From Corythoichthys intestinalis (Eukaryota; Chordata; Actinopteri; Syngnathiformes; Syngnathidae), in the NCBI RefSeq assembly GCF_030265065.1, contig NC_080395.1:50372001-50436000 (forward strand): 64,000 nt of DNA, read 5' to 3'. Every line of letters starts with the position of its first letter. The stretch's first letter is position 1. Positions 23,693 through 38,600 of this stretch are shown one piece after another. A program made the translations under genes and the position numbers. The notes under the pieces are model-generated. The model made no database searches. It had not been told where the DNA came from and saw only the letters and a list, made by a program, of their open reading frames with translations.

Positions 23693-26600
23693 ATGATCAT
23701 AGAAAATCTGGAGGCTTTGAAAACATGGCTGTCTGACACGCTCGAGCCCATGTAAGTAGAAAGGCTAGCTGTTAGCTCCGACTTATTTCACTGTTGTCTA
23801 AAAGCACACGCTTAGTCATATACTTTTTAATAGTTGTTTTTGATTAAATATTTACATTATATCCAAGGATCTGCTGCATTTCTAAAGTTGTGCTTTTCCA
23901 CTATTGTAGCTGCGATGCAGACCCTTCAGCACTCGCCAAGTATGTTGTTGCCCTGGTGAAAAAAGATAAAACTGAAAAAGAACTGAAAGCTTTGTGTATT
24001 GACCAGTTGGACGTATTTCTCCAGAAAGGTGCGTTTTGGTCATGTAATCATAATTTGATATCAATTCTCATCTGAGCTGAAGTTACTCATATAATCATCT
24101 TGTTCATTCGAATGTTCTTCCAGAGACCCAGCAATTTGTGGACAAGCTGTTTGAAGCAATAGACAACAAAAGCTATCTGCCTCCGACGGAAGCACTACCT
24201 ACTTTGATCAAAGTTGAAAAAGATGAGCCGAAAAAAGATGAGGTATACATATATATATTTTGTATAAAATTTTAAATTTGTTTCATTGTACCAGATACAA
24301 AGGAGGAACAGCCAACCACGGATATTTATACAGTGGGGAGAACAAGTATTTGATACACTGCCAATGGGTTTTCTCATTAGAAGTAAAGTAAGATTAGAAG
24401 TAAAATTATATCATGTAAACAGGGAAGCGGAATGGTGTCTGGTTGCGTTCTTTCTGCACATGGTCCGTAGTGACGTGGTGACGTCACTTGGTGACGTAAG
24501 TAACGTCACTTGCAACATGGCTTCCAAGCACACGCACAGCGCACCCACACAACTTTTTAAATGAACGACGTGTCATTCTGAAGTTTTGTTTCCACTCAAA
24601 AAGTTAAAACAGCAGCTGATCTGACGATCGATCTCCATGTTTTGCAACGTGACGCTTTGTTTTGATTAACCTGCGCATGTCAGACGGCAGTTGTCAAACG
24701 TCCTTTCGGAATAAAGGCAGACACATGTAAACGCTGGATCGGAATAGATGAAGTGACATGTAAACAGCTGATGTGAAATTTCCATTCGGAATGATTTGAA
24801 TCGGTATGAATAAAAGTCGGCATGTAAACGTGGCTAATGTTTCTGTGTCATTAACGGCAGGAGACATCCAATCCATTTGTATGACCAGCGGCTGGACGCG
24901 ACTGCCAATGGGTTTTCTCATCGGCAGTGTATCAAATACTTGTTCTACCCACTTGTTCTCCCAATGGGTTTTCTCATTGGCAGTGTATCAAATACTTGTT
25001 CTCCCCACTTGTTCTCCCAATGGGTTTTCTCATTGGCAGTGTATCAAATACTTGTTCTCCCCACTGTATATACATTCTCTACATGACCTCATTGTCTACC
25101 TTTGACGGTGATCGACGTCCAATCCATTTTAAACTGTGATCGCGTCCAGCCGCTGGTCGTACAAATGGATTGGATGTCTCCTGCCGTTAATGACACAGAA
25201 ACATTAGCCACGTTTACATGCTGACTTTTATTCATACCGATTCAAATCATTCCGAATGGAAATTTCACATCAGCTGTTTACATGTCACTTCATCTATTCC
25301 GATCCAGCGTTTACATGTGTCTGCCTTTATTCCGAAAGGACGTTTGACAACTGCCGTCTGACATGCGCAGGTTAATCAAAACAAAGCGTCACGTTGCAAA
25401 ACATGGAGATCGATCGTCAGATCAGCTGCTATTTTAACTTTTCGAGTGGAAACAAAACTTCAGAATGACACGCCGTTCATTTAAAAAGTTGTGTGGGTGC
25501 GCTGTGCGTGTGCTTGGAAGCCATGTTGCAAGTGACGTTACTTACGTCACCAAGTGACATCACCACGTCAGTACGGACCATGTGCAGAAAGAACGCAACC
25601 AGACACCATTCCGCTTCCCTGTTTACATGATATAATTTTACTTCTAATCGGTTTGGGAAAAGGAATATTCCACCCGTGTGAAACGGAATGAAATTCCATT
25701 CGGTTTGGGCCTGTTCATTCCGAATGAGGTGTTTATATGGAACACATTTATTTGGTTTGAACATCTAAACCGATTGCAATTGGAATATTTGGCTCCATGT
25801 AAACGTGGCTAGTGTTGGTCACTACCAGGCCTCCCAATCAAAATGTTTTTTTACACCTTGCCATCAATGGCAGCCAATGAGTTATGTTTTTTTGATCTGC
25901 ACCATTTTCCCCTCTTTTTTTTCAGCCAACTCGGGAAGACGAACGTGACAAAAAGATTTCTCGAAGAGTGAATAACAGTCCTCCATCAGGTTCCCGCTAC
26001 AGCAGAGATGGCAGGTATGCACACTGAATTACAATATTTCAATTTTTGGTAACAACTTGAACTGCACGTTTTATACAATGTCCAAATTATTAGGAGAGTA
26101 GATGATCGCAAGAGAGATGACCGGTCCAGGAAAAGAGATTACGACCGCAACCCGCCCAGAAGGGATTCATACCGTGATCGCTACAATCGAAGGAGGGGTC
26201 GCAGTCGTAGTTATAGTCGCAGCCGCAGCCGAAGTTGGAGCAAGGATCGACCTCGAGACAGAGACCGTGACCGTGATCGTGACAGAGACAGGGAGAGAGA
26301 CCGGGACCGAGCTCGGAGCGGAAGTCCTTCTCACAGCAGAACTCGTTCAAGAAGCCGGAGTAGAGGTAAGAACTTTATTGATTGTAATGAGACATGCAAC
26401 ACTTTTGATTGGGCAAATGAATGAATGAAGAAGAAAAACGTTTTTTATAGTACGAAATACAGTGTGTGCACTGTCTGCACTGTCTGCTTGCCCTATCGCC
26501 AATGGCAAATTTAAACATAGTGTGACAATGCAAAATTTGTCTGTTCATTGCTCAAAGTCATCACGTATAAAATACCTGCTCAATGGAAATTAAATTGGAA

Positions 26601-29600
26601 CACCAATTTTACCGATTGGGTTTCCTCCCCTTCTTAAAATGCTGCAATTTGGCACAAGTTAGTATCATGGGAGTTCCAGGCTGTGGGGAGCGGAGGAGCC
26701 CTGTGTCTCTCCCTCTTTCATAGTTTATCGCTGTGGAAAATGAACTCAGTTGCTTGAAAAGCCAGTCTCCATGCAGCGGGCAACTGGGGGTCCAACGCTA
26801 GATACTGCAATTGTCGTGACTTACTTTTCATTTTTGTTTTTGTTTTGTAATTGACTCACTGCTAATTATTTCTATTCGTATTAGGCCAGCCAGTCATACT
26901 AGTGAATGATTAATTTCTTGTGTCTACTGCACAGGTGTCAAACCGATTCCAGAAAGGGCCAAGTGGGTGCAGGTTTGCTTTCCAACCAATGCAGAGGACA
27001 CCTTTTCACCAATTAGATCTTTTACATGTGTAATCAGTTAAACTTTGTCAGGTGCTGCTTGTTTCAGCAGGAAGTTCATCGGTTAAACTCTCTGCGTGTT
27101 ATCGGTTGGAACAAAATCCAGCACCCACTTGGCCCTTTCTGGAATCGGTTTGACACCTGTGGTTTACTGAATAATGAATAAATACTGAATTTTTGCTGAT
27201 CATAAAAAAAAAAATAAAAAAAAACACACAATAATCCCTTTTGCAGTATTTATTTTAAACAAACACTAAATTTGATTATTTCACAAAATTGTTTGGTCAA
27301 TGTCCTGAATGATGAAGGGATAGTTTTACTTGAGCCCAAATCTCTTAAAGCTTATTGACTTCCAATTACTCATGACTTAATGGGACAAAGCTTCACAATA
27401 GTCAAATAATATATATACCCATTGTCGACAAGACTGCAGTGGCCAATATTACGTGACTTGGTTGTATAGCTCACCTGAGGCGACATCTATGGGTCATGTC
27501 ACCTCAGCCTTCCCACTTCAACTAAAAACACTAGCCACAAAAAACATGTTTTACAAGACTTCGTTCAAAAAAAAATTCAGAGGCTGAAATCCTAAATACA
27601 GTGGGGAGAACAAGTATTTGATACACTGCTGATTTTGTTGGTTTTCCCACTTGCAAGCCATGTAGAGGTCTGTAATTCGTATCATAAGTTCTCTTCAACT
27701 GTGAGGGACGGAATCTAATACAAAAATCCAGAAAATCACATTGTATATTTTTTAAATAATAAATTTGTATTTAACTGCATGAAATAAGTATTTGATACAT
27801 TACCAACTAGTAAATATTTCGGCTCTTAGTTCTTTTTTAAGAACCCCTCCTGTTCTCCACTCATTACCGGAAGTACACCTGTTCACATGCTCAAACAAAC
27901 GAACTCCAACCTCTCCACAATGGACAAGACCAAAGAGCTGTGTAAGGACATCAGGGATAAAATAATAGACCTGCACAAGGCTGGGATGGGCTACAGGAAA
28001 ATAAGCAAGCAGCTTGGTGAGAAGGTAACAACGATTGGAGCGATTATTAGAAAATGGAAGAAGTTCAAGTTGACGGTCAATCTGCCTCGTTCTGGGGCTC
28101 CATGCAAGGTCTCACCTCGTGGGGCATCACTGAAAGGTGAGGGATAAGCCCAGAACTACACGGCAGGACCTGGTCAATGACCTGAAGAGAGCTGGAACCA
28201 CAGTCTCGAAGAAAACCAATCGGAAACACATTACGCCGTCATGGATTAAAATCCTACAGCGCACGCAAGGTCCCGCTGCTGAAGCCAGTGCATGTCCAGA
28301 CACGTCTGAAGTTTGCCACTGACCATCTGGATGATCCAGAGGAGCAATGGGAGAAGGTCATGTGGTCGGATGAGACCAAAATTGAACTTTATGGTCTAAA
28401 CTCGGCTCGTCGTGTTTGGAGGAAAAAGAAGGATGAGTACAACCCCAAGAACACCATCCCAACCGTGAAACATGGAGGAGGAAACATCATTTTTTGGGGC
28501 TGCTTCTCTGCCAAGGGTACAGGACGACTGCACCGTATTGAGGGAAGGATGGATGGGGCTATGTATCGCCAGATCTTGGCTGACAACCTCCTTCCCTCAG
28601 TGAGAGCCCTGAAGATGGGTCATGGGTGGGTCTTCCAGCATGACAATGACCCAAAGCACACAGCCAAGGCAACTAAAGAGTGGCTCCGTAAGAAGCATCT
28701 TGAGGTTCTGGAGTAGCCTAGCCAGTCACCAGATCTGAACCCGATAGAAAATCTGTGGAGGGAGCTGAAAGTCCGTGTTGCCCGGCAGCAGCCCCGAAAC
28801 CTGAAGGCTCTGGAGAAGATCTGCATGGAAGAGTGGGCCAAAATCCCTGCTGCAGTGTGTGCAAACCTTGTCAAGGACTACAGGAAACGTTTGGTATCTG
28901 TAATAGCAAACAAAGCTTTCTGCACCAAATATTAAGTTCGATTTTTGTGATGTATCAAATACTTATTTCATGCAATTAAATGCAAATTTATTATTTAAAA
29001 ATCATACAACGTGATTTTCTGTTTTTTTGTATTAGATTCCGTCCCTCACAGTTGAAGAGAACTTATGATACGAATTACAGACCTCTACATGCTTTGCAAG
29101 TGGGAAAACCAGCAAAATCGGCAGTGTATCAAATACTTGTTCTCCCCACTGTATGTTTGAATGTCTGGGGAAAAGTGTAAAATATTTGTGTATGTGTATG
29201 TTGTTCTGGTTTTGATCCTGTTTTTTTATGCAAATTACAAAAATTAAATAAATTACTTGGTGCTGCATTTTATGTGCATTAAAAGTCCCACATAGTCAAA
29301 AGATTTGATCAATTGAAATTGCTACCACATAAAATTAAGAAACAAACCAGGCGCTTGCGCTTCTTTTGGACTCATTTGGCAAAGTTCACATAATGATCCA
29401 GTCTAAAAATTGTGGATTTTTATAGATTTTCAAGGTTTTCATTCTGAAGTTCCACAATTTTTTTTGTTTTGTTTTGCCTGAGAACTTTCATTTTACAACA
29501 ATTTGAAACCATAATTCATGTTTAGTAGGGGTGTAACAGTACAAAAAAATCTCTGTTCGGTACGTACCTCGGTTTTGAGGTCACAATTCGGTTCATTTTC

Positions 29601-32600
29601 GGTACAGTAAGATGCAAAATATAAATATGCTAGTTGTTTATTACACACTTTTGTGCTATCGACAATAGGAACATTAGCCTATACAAAGCTAGAATTCAGC
29701 TAAAAAAGTAGCGGGTATTTAAAGATAATCCAACAACAATTTGCCTTTCAGACCCAGCGTATTGGTCAGCTTTCTTTCTGAAAGAAAGAAAAAAGAAGTC
29801 CTATGCTAAAGAGAAGCAATCCCAATGACAAAGATTTTAACATGTATTTTACAAATGAAATGCCTCAATGAAACATTTTTTCTTTATGAACGGTTTTCAA
29901 AAGCTTTATTGGTGGATTTTCTCAAGTTAAAACGCCACACAGAAATTAATCAATTTAATTGTGTAAGCAGGATGTGTGTATTATTACAGGTGTTTTAGCT
30001 CATTACAATTCATTTTATTTAAATGGGCTATTATTTATTTTATTATGTGTTTATATTTTACAAATGTGATGTATTAATTTATAATTTTATATTTTATGTT
30101 GTATAACTTTACTTCCTATGTGAATATTACTTCCTACTTCTTTTGTTGTGGTAGGAGGGTTTTGTATTGAACACGGGGCTGCATTGGTTATCATTATAGC
30201 AGAGAAGACAGCAGTAAATCAATAAAGACAAGTCAACTGTGCCCCGATTTACCACTCAAGAGATCTGATGGACTCAAAAAGTGGGTTACGATTGTATATT
30301 AGTTTGAAAATCAACCGGATCCACCGTATTTTTACACGAGTGACTTCTGGTCTGCCCGTTCCGAGCTACGGGTAGTAGTATTAACGCAGGAGGGTCGCGT
30401 CTCGCGTCAAATAATAAACTCTGCCGTTCTTTTCGCGTGTGTCGTGCTGAGGGACGCGTCTAACACGCAGCCGCACTGCGACTGGTGAGCATTGGCTGAT
30501 TGACTCTAACGCCCGCGTTTCACTGTGTTCTCGCGGCGGCCATGTTGTCGCGCCGTTGACGTTTCCGGGTTATACTGTCCTACCGTGTTAGTCCTCGTCA
30601 TAGTAGAGAAGACAGAGTAAATATAATCTACACAAAGAAACTGTAACCCGATCGACTCACAGCCTTGAAAAGTAAGGGTTATATTACGTCAGAAACTCGT
30701 TCGGTACGTGTCCGTTCCGAACCGAGCACCACGTACCGAAACGGTTCAATACTATTAGATGTACCGTTACACCCTTAATGTTAAGTCTTCATAGTGAGTT
30801 AAATATTAAAGTAGGTATTTGATGTAACTTGCCTAACTCTCATGCTCTTGCTTACAGACAGGGATCCTGGGAAGTTGAAGTATGATCACGATCGCGTGGA
30901 CCGGTTGGAAGGTCCTGATGGCTACACCCCGACTATTCTGGTTTCCACTGCAACCACCTCCCATTTCCCTGTGCCAACACTGAGCAGCACCATCACGGTC
31001 ATCGCGCCCACGCATCATCACAGCAATAACACGACTGAAAGCTGGTCGGATTTCCACCCAGAGCACCCTGTGGATCGAGGCCCTTTCAGGGGACCTGTTC
31101 CTCAACCAAGGAAACGGTGCCGTGACTATGATGGTGAGGAAAACAAAGTGTACAGCATGAACTTTTGCTGTCACTACACTCATTTAGACATTATTGTGGT
31201 AATGATGCCTTTACCTCTCTTTCAGAGAAAGGCTTCTGCATGAGAGGAGACATGTGCCCTTTTGACCATGGGAGTGACCCAGTCGTGGTGGAGGATGTCG
31301 GTTTGCCCAATATGCTGCCCTTTCAGCCCCCACCCATTCCAGGTGTGGATGGCCCTCCACCCCCGGGCCTTCCACCTCCACCACTAATGAACCCCTCGAC
31401 TGTGAATCTGGGGCCTCCTGTGCCCCCACCGGGAACTCTCCCACCAAGCCTTCCGCCGATTGCAGGTAAGATTGTGACAGTTTGTTTTGCACGAAAAAAC
31501 AACTTTGAGTGCTTATTGTGCAGTTTTTTTTAAATTGTAATTTTAAACATTGGGCAAAAAAGGTGCCTACGGCTTATGGACTTTGAATTCAATTATATTT
31601 TTGTTTTACTCTATTGACAATATGAGTAGTATAAAATTAATCAAACCTGTTCTTGATATTTACTTATGGCTGCCTTTTCAGGACCACCGCCCCCTCTTCC
31701 TCCACTTCAGCCCTCTGGAATGGATGCACCGCCAAATTCCATTACGAGTGCTGTTCCCACTATTGTCACCTCTGGCATACGTTCTTCAGTGCCCCAAATA
31801 CCGACACCACTTTTCCCTTCAGGTAGGGCGCCTTTAGTGGTTCTCAGTTAATTTAACACATTCGTAGTCTATTGACACATATATTGTTTTCATGGTTGAA
31901 TGTTGTATGCTCAATGTACCAGATACCTATGAGGCAGATGTGTACAACCCTGAGGCCCCTAGTATCACTAGTAGTTCCAGGCCAATGTACCGCCACCGGG
32001 TCAATGCTCAGAGGCCCAACCTTATTGGCCTCACTATGGGAGATGTGGACCAGCCACAGAAAGGTAGGTCTTATGTGACAATAAACGTCCAAGCAGGTTT
32101 ATTAAAGAGTTGTTTGCAACACATCATTGTAATACTAAACAATTGATTGTTTTTGAATTTCAATTGTGATTTTTAGACCACACAATGTTAAAATCACTGA
32201 AGCCTCATCCTTTTCAATTTGCTCCTCATTCCATCAGTATCTGTTAACTCTTTATCCCACACTGTACGTGTCTTCTCTCTCCTAGTAACCTATGCTCGCC
32301 AAACAATAAGAAGCCTCACGCTAATGCATGGTTTAGAACACTGGTTGAAGAAAGGGGCCTTGGAGTCCTCAATTATAAAAGCTGCTTAGACGTTGGGACG
32401 GTAAACGGATTGGGTCAGATTTTCAATCGTAAAGGCGATAGATATGAACGTATTCATAGCAGGCTCCTCTATCAATGATCAAATCTGCTAGTAATACTTG
32501 GATACATACTTGGTCAAGCTGTGCACTGGCTAGAAGTCAGATGGCCGAAGTTTCACACCGTTTTCGTCTCTAAATTGCAAACGCTCACAATACAGTCTTC

Positions 32601-35600
32601 GCACATGTTCTGTAAAATAACCGGACCCGTGTCTTGGCATCAAGACTGCAGTCACCTAGAGATGTGTGAGTGATTGCTTGCGTGGGCCAACTTCAAAATA
32701 AAAGCTGTACTAGGTATTGCTTCTATGTGATGCGTGAATTATTGGACTTTCATTTTTAAGTTGGAATTTCCAACATTGTTGATCAGGCAATCTTATCTTG
32801 GCTGGCCACCGAATATCCCTATAAACGTTGATACGAGGTGAACGGCTCTGCTTTAGTTTGAACCCTCATAATGATAACTAGGGCTGGGCGATATGGTCTA
32901 AACTTTTAATATATTTTTTTACCCCCCCTAAACATCATTGGCTCCCATTGACCTCGCTAGATATGAAGTCCATTTTGACTGTGAGGGCTGGCAGTGATCA
33001 TTCAATACGGATTGGGTGTTTAGTGCCATCAGTGGCAGCCAATGAGTTAAGGAGACAAGAACTAAACACAGAGGGAGCTCAAAACAAGTTTTTCAATTTT
33101 CATTGTTGAACAAAAGTAATTGCAAAACGTCCGGCTTTGAACCTAATCTATTTCCTTCCCCCATTTGCATTTTCAGTCTTTAAATACAAAGTAACGATTA
33201 CACAAAGAGACCAACTTTTTTCATGAAATAATCTATTGAATAACTGATACCTAGATGTCCTTTCTGTCAGAAAAAAAATAATTCATAATATCGATTTATT
33301 GCCAGGCCTAATGATAATTAATAACTAAAATAGTAGTAAATGAAAACGTAAACTATTTAATCTAAAAATTAAATGGGAAAAACTGGTTGTGCTAGGTCAA
33401 ATTATAGGGGTAAAATGCCCCCATTTAGAGAAACCTTCATAAAATAAGTATTATGTGCCTGTGTGATTATCAACTCTGTCAAACAGCACTATGTATGTAT
33501 ACTAGTAAATCATGCATCGTCTTTCCCCAGACAAGGTTCCAAACAACAGTATGAGAATTGTTATGGATTCGAGCTTGAGGAAGCGACCTGCTGGTTCACA
33601 TGATGGAGGTATTCTCCACAAGAAACCTTGGTTTGACAGGTGAAAATATTATTTAGTGGAGGACTGCAGTTAATCCTTAGATGGATTAACAAAAGTAGTC
33701 TAACATAACACATGTCTTCCTTTACTTTCTCAGGCCTAACTATAATAAACCTAACCATCTGGGCTATCACAGAAGAGGTCCCTTCAACTCTCCTAACACC
33801 AAGCTGCTGGTTCGGCAAATTCCTTCTGAACTCAACAACATCAGCAAACTCAATGATCATTTCAGCAAATTTGGAACCATTGTCAATCTGCAGGTAGGCC
33901 ACTTTTTGAATGTTTTTGCCATGTTTGTTTCTTTTGACAATACACTATTTGGTAGTAAGCGTTTTTGTTCATTGTACATGCGAGCTAAATTGCAAATGTG
34001 TGTTTGTCAAAATCAGAGAAGTTTCCACATTGACAATCGAATGTGAAGTATGCCATTTTCCTTTAAAGTTTACATTTTTGTATTTTCTAATTAGATGGGA
34101 AGAAAGACTCTAAGTTCCCCACTTCTCATGGTAGTAAGCATAATTAGTATACATGACCGACAAATGTCCTACTGGTTCTTTTTGTGGAGTATGAGGTTGT
34201 TATCATGTCAGACAGCAGTAGCTAACACACTGGTGCAGAGGTGTAGTTATCAAGTTTGCATGGGAAATGCCATCCAGTCATGTTCCTTCTCCCATCTTGA
34301 CGTGAGCGAAATTACATAAAAATGAGTTGCTTTTTTTATTTTTATTTTTATTTTTTTATTTTTTTTTAAATATTATTTTTTAAGCTAAACATAATGTGTG
34401 TCCTCCCTGCCCCTCCCAAAAAATCCATAAATAGTCTGCTTCATTATAAAAGCCGCAGGGTTCAAATTGAAAGAAAAATGGTCCTTACTGTCGAAAAGTT
34501 ATGGTAGTTACAACAGTGGCAAGGAATATGACACGAGCAAAAAAAAAAAAAAAAAAAACATACTTGTGTAGACAGATAACAATGTAGAGCTCTAGCATTT
34601 GAATGACGACCACGCTTTTGTTTGGGGGAAAACTTTTCGTATGTTTTGTAAAACGGAAACATAACAACAGTCGCTACTCCTTGACCTGGTTTAAAAAGGA
34701 TTGTAATAAAATAAGACAATGTTGAAATGATAAAATAAAACTTTGCGGATACGCTGGAGTGTGTCTGTAAAGATAGGTGGAAACACAGAAAATTCTCTTC
34801 ATGGTTTTGCCCGGTTCCAATTCCCCCTAAATTGTGGGGCTCCACTATGATGCTACTGTATATCTTGAATCAATTTGATATCAATTGAAGGTGCTGCTTG
34901 GGCAGTTTCATTGTGATATTTGTAAGGAATCTTTTTTTGGTTGTTTGTTTGTTTTAATTTGATGGATTTATTTATTTAATAAATTCTGTATGTTTTTAAA
35001 GGTGGCATACCAGAGTGATCCAGAGGGTGCACTGATTCAGTTTGCATCTCCTGATGAGGCCAAGAGGGCCATACAAAGCACAGAGGCTGTCCTCAACAAC
35101 CGCTTTATCCGAGTGCATTGGTTCCGGGAGAACGGGGGTGATGGACCTGGACCGGGCCTGGCTCACATACAGCAGTTGCAATCACAGCCAGCCATGGTAA
35201 AATATATACTGTATATTAGGGCTTCAGTTATTGAATATTTTAATAATCGAGTATTGTACTGAACATTTCATCGATTAATCGAGTAATCGGATAAACTTTT
35301 TTTTTAAGGTAAAGAGCAGTTATACATGAGAAAACAAGAAACCTTTTTTTAACCTAATATTGAACCATTTTTAGACAATGTCTTTATTCTAGATGTTGGT
35401 TGTTCTGAACAATATACAATTGATCAATTGATGAAAAATCTCAGATGTGACTAGAAAAATAAAACAACAAATTCACTTCTTTCGCTCAAAAAACTTAAGA
35501 ACTTATTTTAAAAAAATATTTCTTACCTAAAAATGTCATTATGCTTGATAACTAGGGTTGGGCATCGAGCATCTATGGGACCCGGTTCTAACACTCCGAT

Positions 35601-38600
35601 GGTCCTGGAACCGTTCGAATTTTACAATTTCGATGCCCTGAGTGGAAAAAAATTGCTGCTGAAAACCACGAAGAAGAAGCCACAAGAAGCGTGTGTTTGT
35701 GCACTGCAACTTGATTACAAGCATGGAGCGGTGCCGCTCAAAAATTAGGCTCACCTTTACAAAAAAAAAAAAAAAAAAAAGATCAGTCAGCTCAGTGCAA
35801 CATTTGCAACACAACAATATCATGCAAAGGTGGCTGCATGACCAGTATGATAAAACACCTCCGGTTTAGTGGAATATAAGTGCCAAGTAGCATAGCTGAG
35901 TGCGCACCGGTCGTCTAACCAGTCAGAAAGGTAAGTGAAACAATAATTTCCGTCTGTCTCCTGCTGTTCCCGCGATCCGACCCTTGATTAAGCAGTAGAT
36001 GATGAATGGATGGAAAATAGTACGGGAATAAGTCGTATTATTACGTCGGGCTACGGTCGATATCACATGTAAAGTTAAGCATTTGATTTTCCCGTCTTTC
36101 CTTTGTCTGTCATCGTCCCCCTTTCGGGCAAATTCCACACTCTGAAACTGTCAATGATTATGATGATGATGACAATGACAATAAATTATTCATTCATTCA
36201 AAAGAGGACTAGATGCAAAATGACGGACTCGCTGGCGTTCGTAAACAGCCGCCATCTTAAAGCAGTAGACTCCTCCGTTAAAAGCGGTATTAAAAGATCT
36301 TCAAATTATAATCAGTAGAAGAAATTATACTAATGCTTCGTCGTAGCTCCCAGCTAAGGTACATGTATGGCAAAAAAATGTGTAAATGTTTTCTGTGAGC
36401 TTTTGAAAAATAATCTTTGTGAAAGTGCACTCCTGTGGAAAGAAACTTCATCACATTCAAGTTCAAAGTCTGATATTTATATACAAGTTAAAAATAGCCC
36501 TGTGAGGAGTTCATGTAATTCATAAATTTCATATTGTATTAATAATAAACAATGAAATAATAATAATAAATAATAATTTTAAATTCATATATTTTTAAAA
36601 AATCATCCAGAAGTTAAGACATTATTATAAACTAATACATTTTTAAACTTTACATTTTTTTGACCCTCTCCCTTTTTTTGTTGTTGTATTTTTTATAACC
36701 CTGCCTCTTAAAAGAATCTGAATCGAGAATCGTTCAGAATCGGAACTGGAATCGTTCAATTTCAAATGATGCCCAACCCTATTGATGACACACGTCACTT
36801 AAAAGTTATATTTTCCCCCACGTGTTTCAACTGAATTTCCCTTTCCACAAGCTGTTTTTAAGTTGTAGTTACAATTTAGACTTAAAATTTAAGTCCTAGT
36901 AGGATTTTGAGTTTTTGCGGTGTTAAAAATAAATGTATGATTCCTGCTGTATTGGAGCATATTAGGCACCAGTGCTACTTGGTGTTTTATCCATCAATGA
37001 CTATTGAGCTAAAATTGACAGTTAGCTTTATTGTGTTTTATTTTACACCCTCATCACTGTACAGCGCTGTTGGGTATATATTCTTAAATTATTGATGGAC
37101 TACATTTTTGGGTTATTTGCGAGTGAATGCCCTTTTTTTTGGATAAACAGTAAAGCAATTACTAATACATTTTTCAGCAGCAACATAAGCGGCCTACAGA
37201 ACCGTCAAACATTTTTTGAGAATTTCTTTAAATCTCTTTTAACATTCAGCAGCCCTCAGTGACATCGCTGAAGCAGTCTGTCAAAGATCGCCTTGGGCCT
37301 CTGCTCACTGCAAACGCTGAGCCTTCCCAGGACTCCAGTGTAGCTCCTCAGGTGTGTATGTGAACAGGCGTGCAGCTGCTCTATTTGTCAAAGTACAATA
37401 TATATACATATATTAGGGTTGTAATGGTACACAAAAACCTCGGTTTGGTACGTACCTCGGTTTTGAGGTCACGGTTCGGTTCATTTTCGATACAGTAAGA
37501 TGCAAAATATAAATGTGCTAGTTGTTTATTACACACCTTTGTGCTTTCAACAATAGGAACGTAAGCCTATACAAAGCTAGAATTCTGCTCAAAAAGTAGC
37601 GGGTATTTAAAGATAATCCAAAAACAATTTGCCTTTCAGACCCTGTGTATTGGTCAGCTTTCTTTCTTTCTGAAAGAAGAAAGAAGTCCTGTGCTAAAGA
37701 GAAAAGCAATCCCAAATGACAAAGATTTTAACATGTATTTTACAAATGCCTCAATGAATAATTCTTTTTTTCTTATGAACGGTTTTCAAAAGCTTTATTG
37801 GTGGATTTTCTCAAGTTAAAGCGCCACACAGAAATTAATAAAATAAATACACAGATCCTGCTTACAGTTATTCTTATTATTTAATTACAGGTGTTTTAGC
37901 TCATTTCAATTTATTTTATTTAAATGGGCTATTATTTATTTTATTATGTGTGTATATTTTACAAATGTGATGTAGTATTAATTTATATTGTATATTTTAT
38001 GTTGTATAACTTAAGTTCCTATGTGAATATTAGTTCCTACTTGTTTTGTTGTGGTAAGAGGGTTTTGTATTGCACACGGGGCCGTTTTGGTTATTATTAT
38101 AGCAGAGAAGATGGAAGTAAATCAACAGACAAGTCATCTGTGCCCTGATCTACCACTCGAGATCTGATGGACTCAAAAAGTGGGTTACGATTGCATAGTA
38201 GTTTGAAAATTGACCGGATCCACCGTATTTTTACACGAGTGACGTCCGGTCTGCCCGTTCCTGGCTACCGGTAGTAGTATTGACGCAGGAGGGTCGCGTC
38301 TCGCGTCAAATAATAAACTCTGCCGTTCTTTTCGCGTGTGTCGTGTTGAGCTGCTTCTGGGATGTGTCTAACACACGGCCGCACTACGACTGGTGTGCAT
38401 TGGCTGATTGACTTTAACGCCCACTGCGTTTCACTGCGTTCTCGCGGCGGCCACTTTGTCGCGCCGTTGACATTTCTGGTTTATACTGTCCTACCGTGTT
38501 GGTCCTCATTATAGTATAGAAGACGGAATAAATATAATCTACACAAAGAAACTGTAACCCGATCGACTCACTGCCTCGAAAAGTAAGGGTTACAATATGT

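Noticed and set aside
24905-25066. CRISPR-like regular repeats
   Set aside because: Units are directly adjacent Tc1 terminal sequences in a fish intron, with no unique spacers.
26102-26428. 108-codon frame in rbm26 exon 5
   Set aside because: It is an off-frame reading of the RS-rich exon.
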